DNA of 22,393 nucleotides from the NCBI GenBank assembly GCA_946803715.1, contig CAMPET010000019.1, positions 80,150 through 102,542 of the forward strand, read 5' to 3'. The number at the start of each line of letters is the position of its first letter. Positions within the stretch are counted from its first letter, which is position 1. Below the pieces are notes generated by a model, which saw only the letters and a program-made list of their open reading frames with translations, made no database searches and was not told the DNA's origin. Of the stretch, positions 20,992 to 22,393 are shown in pieces. This DNA comes from Beroe ovata. Its lineage: Eukaryota > Ctenophora > Nuda > Beroida > Beroidae. Made by a program: the position numbers and the translations under genes.

Positions 20992-21075
20992 ATGGATCAT
21001 GATAACGCTCTCAGCAGTTTCAAGCGATTTCAACGTCACAGCACCTCCAATGTACTTTCCTCTCTCAGGTCAAAA
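20992..21075 (+). CDS. Exon 5: MDHDNALSSFKRF exon
   Basis: Acceptor TTGTTGTCAG| and consensus donor CAAAA|GTAAGT bound 84 bases, phase 0 in and out, matching the phase 0 exit of exon 4. It reads MDHDNALSSFKRFQ, then RHSTSNVLSSLRSK. Its first codon is ATG, so it could be either internal or the start of a short isoform from the promoter-like cluster 0.75 kb upstream. RFQRHSTS resembles a basophilic kinase or 14-3-3 site. An alternative donor, CTCAG|GTCAAA at 21069, is weaker. The frame stays open beyond 21075 to 21285, but that extension looks non-coding. Confidence 0.7.
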
Positions 21076-21316
21076 GTAAGTTCTGGATATGTTGAATTTT
21101 TTCTCGTGAACAACAGATCACACGCGCTGGAGGAAAATTTGAATATTTTTCTTGACATGGTCACTGCAGGTCAAACTGACTATTTTCATGCCAAGGAACC
21201 ATCAGCTGCTTCCCACGACCCTGCCCTACTGGCATTCCTAGGGGAAAGCAATGGACCCATGTTGCATGTGTCAAACTGTGATTGATTCGTGCCCCATTAT
21301 TCCGCCGTTATTCCAG

Positions 21317-21350
21317 GGTTCGCCTAAAATTAAATCGAATTTACGACATG
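21317..21350 (+). CDS. Exon 6: short basic exon (GSPKIKSNLRH)
   Basis: Acceptor CCGTTATTCCAG| and donor ACATG|GTAGGT bound 34 bases. The phase 0 entry fits exon 5, and the exit is in phase 1. The peptide GSPKIKSNLRH is basic, like the preceding residues. The shortness makes the call tentative. The gene must continue with a phase 1 exon, which I cannot place with confidence inside the window. Confidence 0.48.
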
Positions 21351-22393
21351 GTAGGTACGAATTTCTAATTGTCCTACCCCTTTCATATAAGGTCTGTCTC
21401 TGTGCGTCTATGAATAATCAAGATTTCGCTATCAATCCATCATGCTCAACATATATGCCCCTGCCTGTGGATAATAATATACGTCACGAGAATTTTATGA
21501 AAAGATTGCATCTAGTATTAATCGTGGAGGGTGGTTAACTTGGGGGTCAATCGTAGCCAGCTCTCCTTGCAGCTGATATAGTTCGCTATCGATTTCTGTT
21601 CGCCAATGCATGTATCGTTATATTATACGGGTCAGTTTTTAGTCAGTTTTCGTCAGTTTTCGTTCCTTGCTTCTCAAATAAGAAAAGGGGTTTATGAAAT
21701 TGTCTTCTTTTCAGCATCTTTAATGACTAGTTTGGTCACAAACTATGGAAGATTTGATGTTTTGGAAGCAGATGGCAGGGATATTTTGACATTTGCTGCT
21801 GTTGACGGGTCATTGGGCTGGCCATTTATGTTTTCGAGTTAGGTTTTCGAGTTGAAACAAGGATGAAGTTGTCACAAATTGCGCGAAATGCAAAATTGTG
21901 GCGCGCAATAAATTAAGAAAATTTCGAGGAATTTGTCGCGAAAATTTCTCAAAGCGCGATCAAAACAAACTTCGCTCGCTGGAGTTTTTCGATTTTCCTC
22001 CCCGGCATGGTGACCATTTTGCTGATTATCGAGTTACTCATCAGCGTAAATTTGTCGATCATTGGTCTTTGTTTGTGTGTGTCATTAGTACAACGTTTTT
22101 ACACAAGTTTCCTCAATGATGATGGGGTGTGAATATTAGAAAATTATGGGAATCCTCATAATCTGAATCATGAACAGTTTTTGCATTTATCCCAAAAATA
22201 TATGTTATCCCAACTTGCTCCAGTTATATTCACATGCACATGGACATCACATGTAAGATTTTATCAAAGACCGAGACCCCTATCAGACACGTACCAATTC
22301 CCCATCGTGTACTACTCACGCAATTCTGTAGCGCTGGGGGAGAAACTTGTTTCTGATCGGATTATAACTCAATTACCAACATATATGGGGGGG
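21351..22393. other. Non-coding tail of window, possible terminal exon not established
   Basis: One acceptor-like site (TCTTCTTTTCAG|, ending 21714) opens a phase 1 frame that would follow exon 6 (split codon GCA) and run 43 codons to TAG at 21840-21842. An AATAAA lies further on, near 21906. The peptide does not resemble the preceding exons and the T-rich setting makes chance acceptors common, so I do not call it an exon. The remainder holds nothing I can support. Confidence 0.35.

Noticed and set aside
21715-21842. Possible terminal exon after exon 6
   Set aside because: The phase fits and an acceptor-like site exists, but the peptide is unlike the preceding exons and T-rich acceptors are common here; kept only as a note.
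1-22393. tRNA, rRNA, CRISPR or viral sequences
   Set aside because: I looked for tRNA B-box-like motifs, regular spacer-repeat arrays and polymerase or integrase motifs by eye and found none.

Overview
The window is nuclear DNA from an animal, most likely an invertebrate. It is AT-rich, carries many CA/GT and CT microsatellites, and contains coding islands bounded by GT/AG splice sites and separated by kilobases of non-coding sequence. Single N characters interrupt low-complexity or repeated DNA. There are no bacterial operons, rRNA genes, CRISPR arrays or recognisable transposase genes. The species cannot be named from what is visible.

All convincing coding sequence is on the + strand and reads as the 5' part of one long, multi-promoter gene. 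Candidate first exons lie at 645-864 (1a), 5813-7634 (1b, a 607-residue acidic then basic exon), 12587-12614 (1c, nine residues) and 16230-16305 (1d). All four end one base into a codon at a good donor. Shared exons follow at 13829-13892 (exon 2), 14031-14106 (exon 3), 18189-18355 (exon 4), 20992-21075 (exon 5) and 21317-21350 (exon 6). The path first exon > 2 > 1d used as an internal exon > 4 > 5 > 6 stays open and in phase. Exon 3 does not fit that path with its best donor and is probably an alternative exon. The gene continues beyond the window, so its catalytic or structural core is not seen. The visible protein is low in complexity, rich in Ser, Lys/Arg and Asp/Glu, and carries several basophilic kinase-type sites. 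I do not recognise the family.

The first exons are preceded by different promoter-like sequences. A CCAAT box and a perfect CRE lie before 1a. Two CArG boxes, four CACGTG E-boxes in 72 bp and a TATA box lie before 1c. A CCAAT/E-box/TATA cluster lies at 20176-20266, before exon 5. This suggests that one gene is read from several separately controlled starts, giving proteins with different N-termini joined to a common body.

The spacer DNA holds GT, CA and CT microsatellites, a GT-rich minisatellite with two perfect 31-bp units, a 12-bp triplet repeat, and two degenerate 'GGTGTCAA' / 'TTGACACC' arrays in opposite orientation around exons 2-1d. Three tandem copies of a roughly 0.45-0.55 kb unit follow exon 1d. 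Long stretches at 871-5239, 7688-12174, 14113-16219, 18356-20118 and 21351-22393 hold no gene that I can support.
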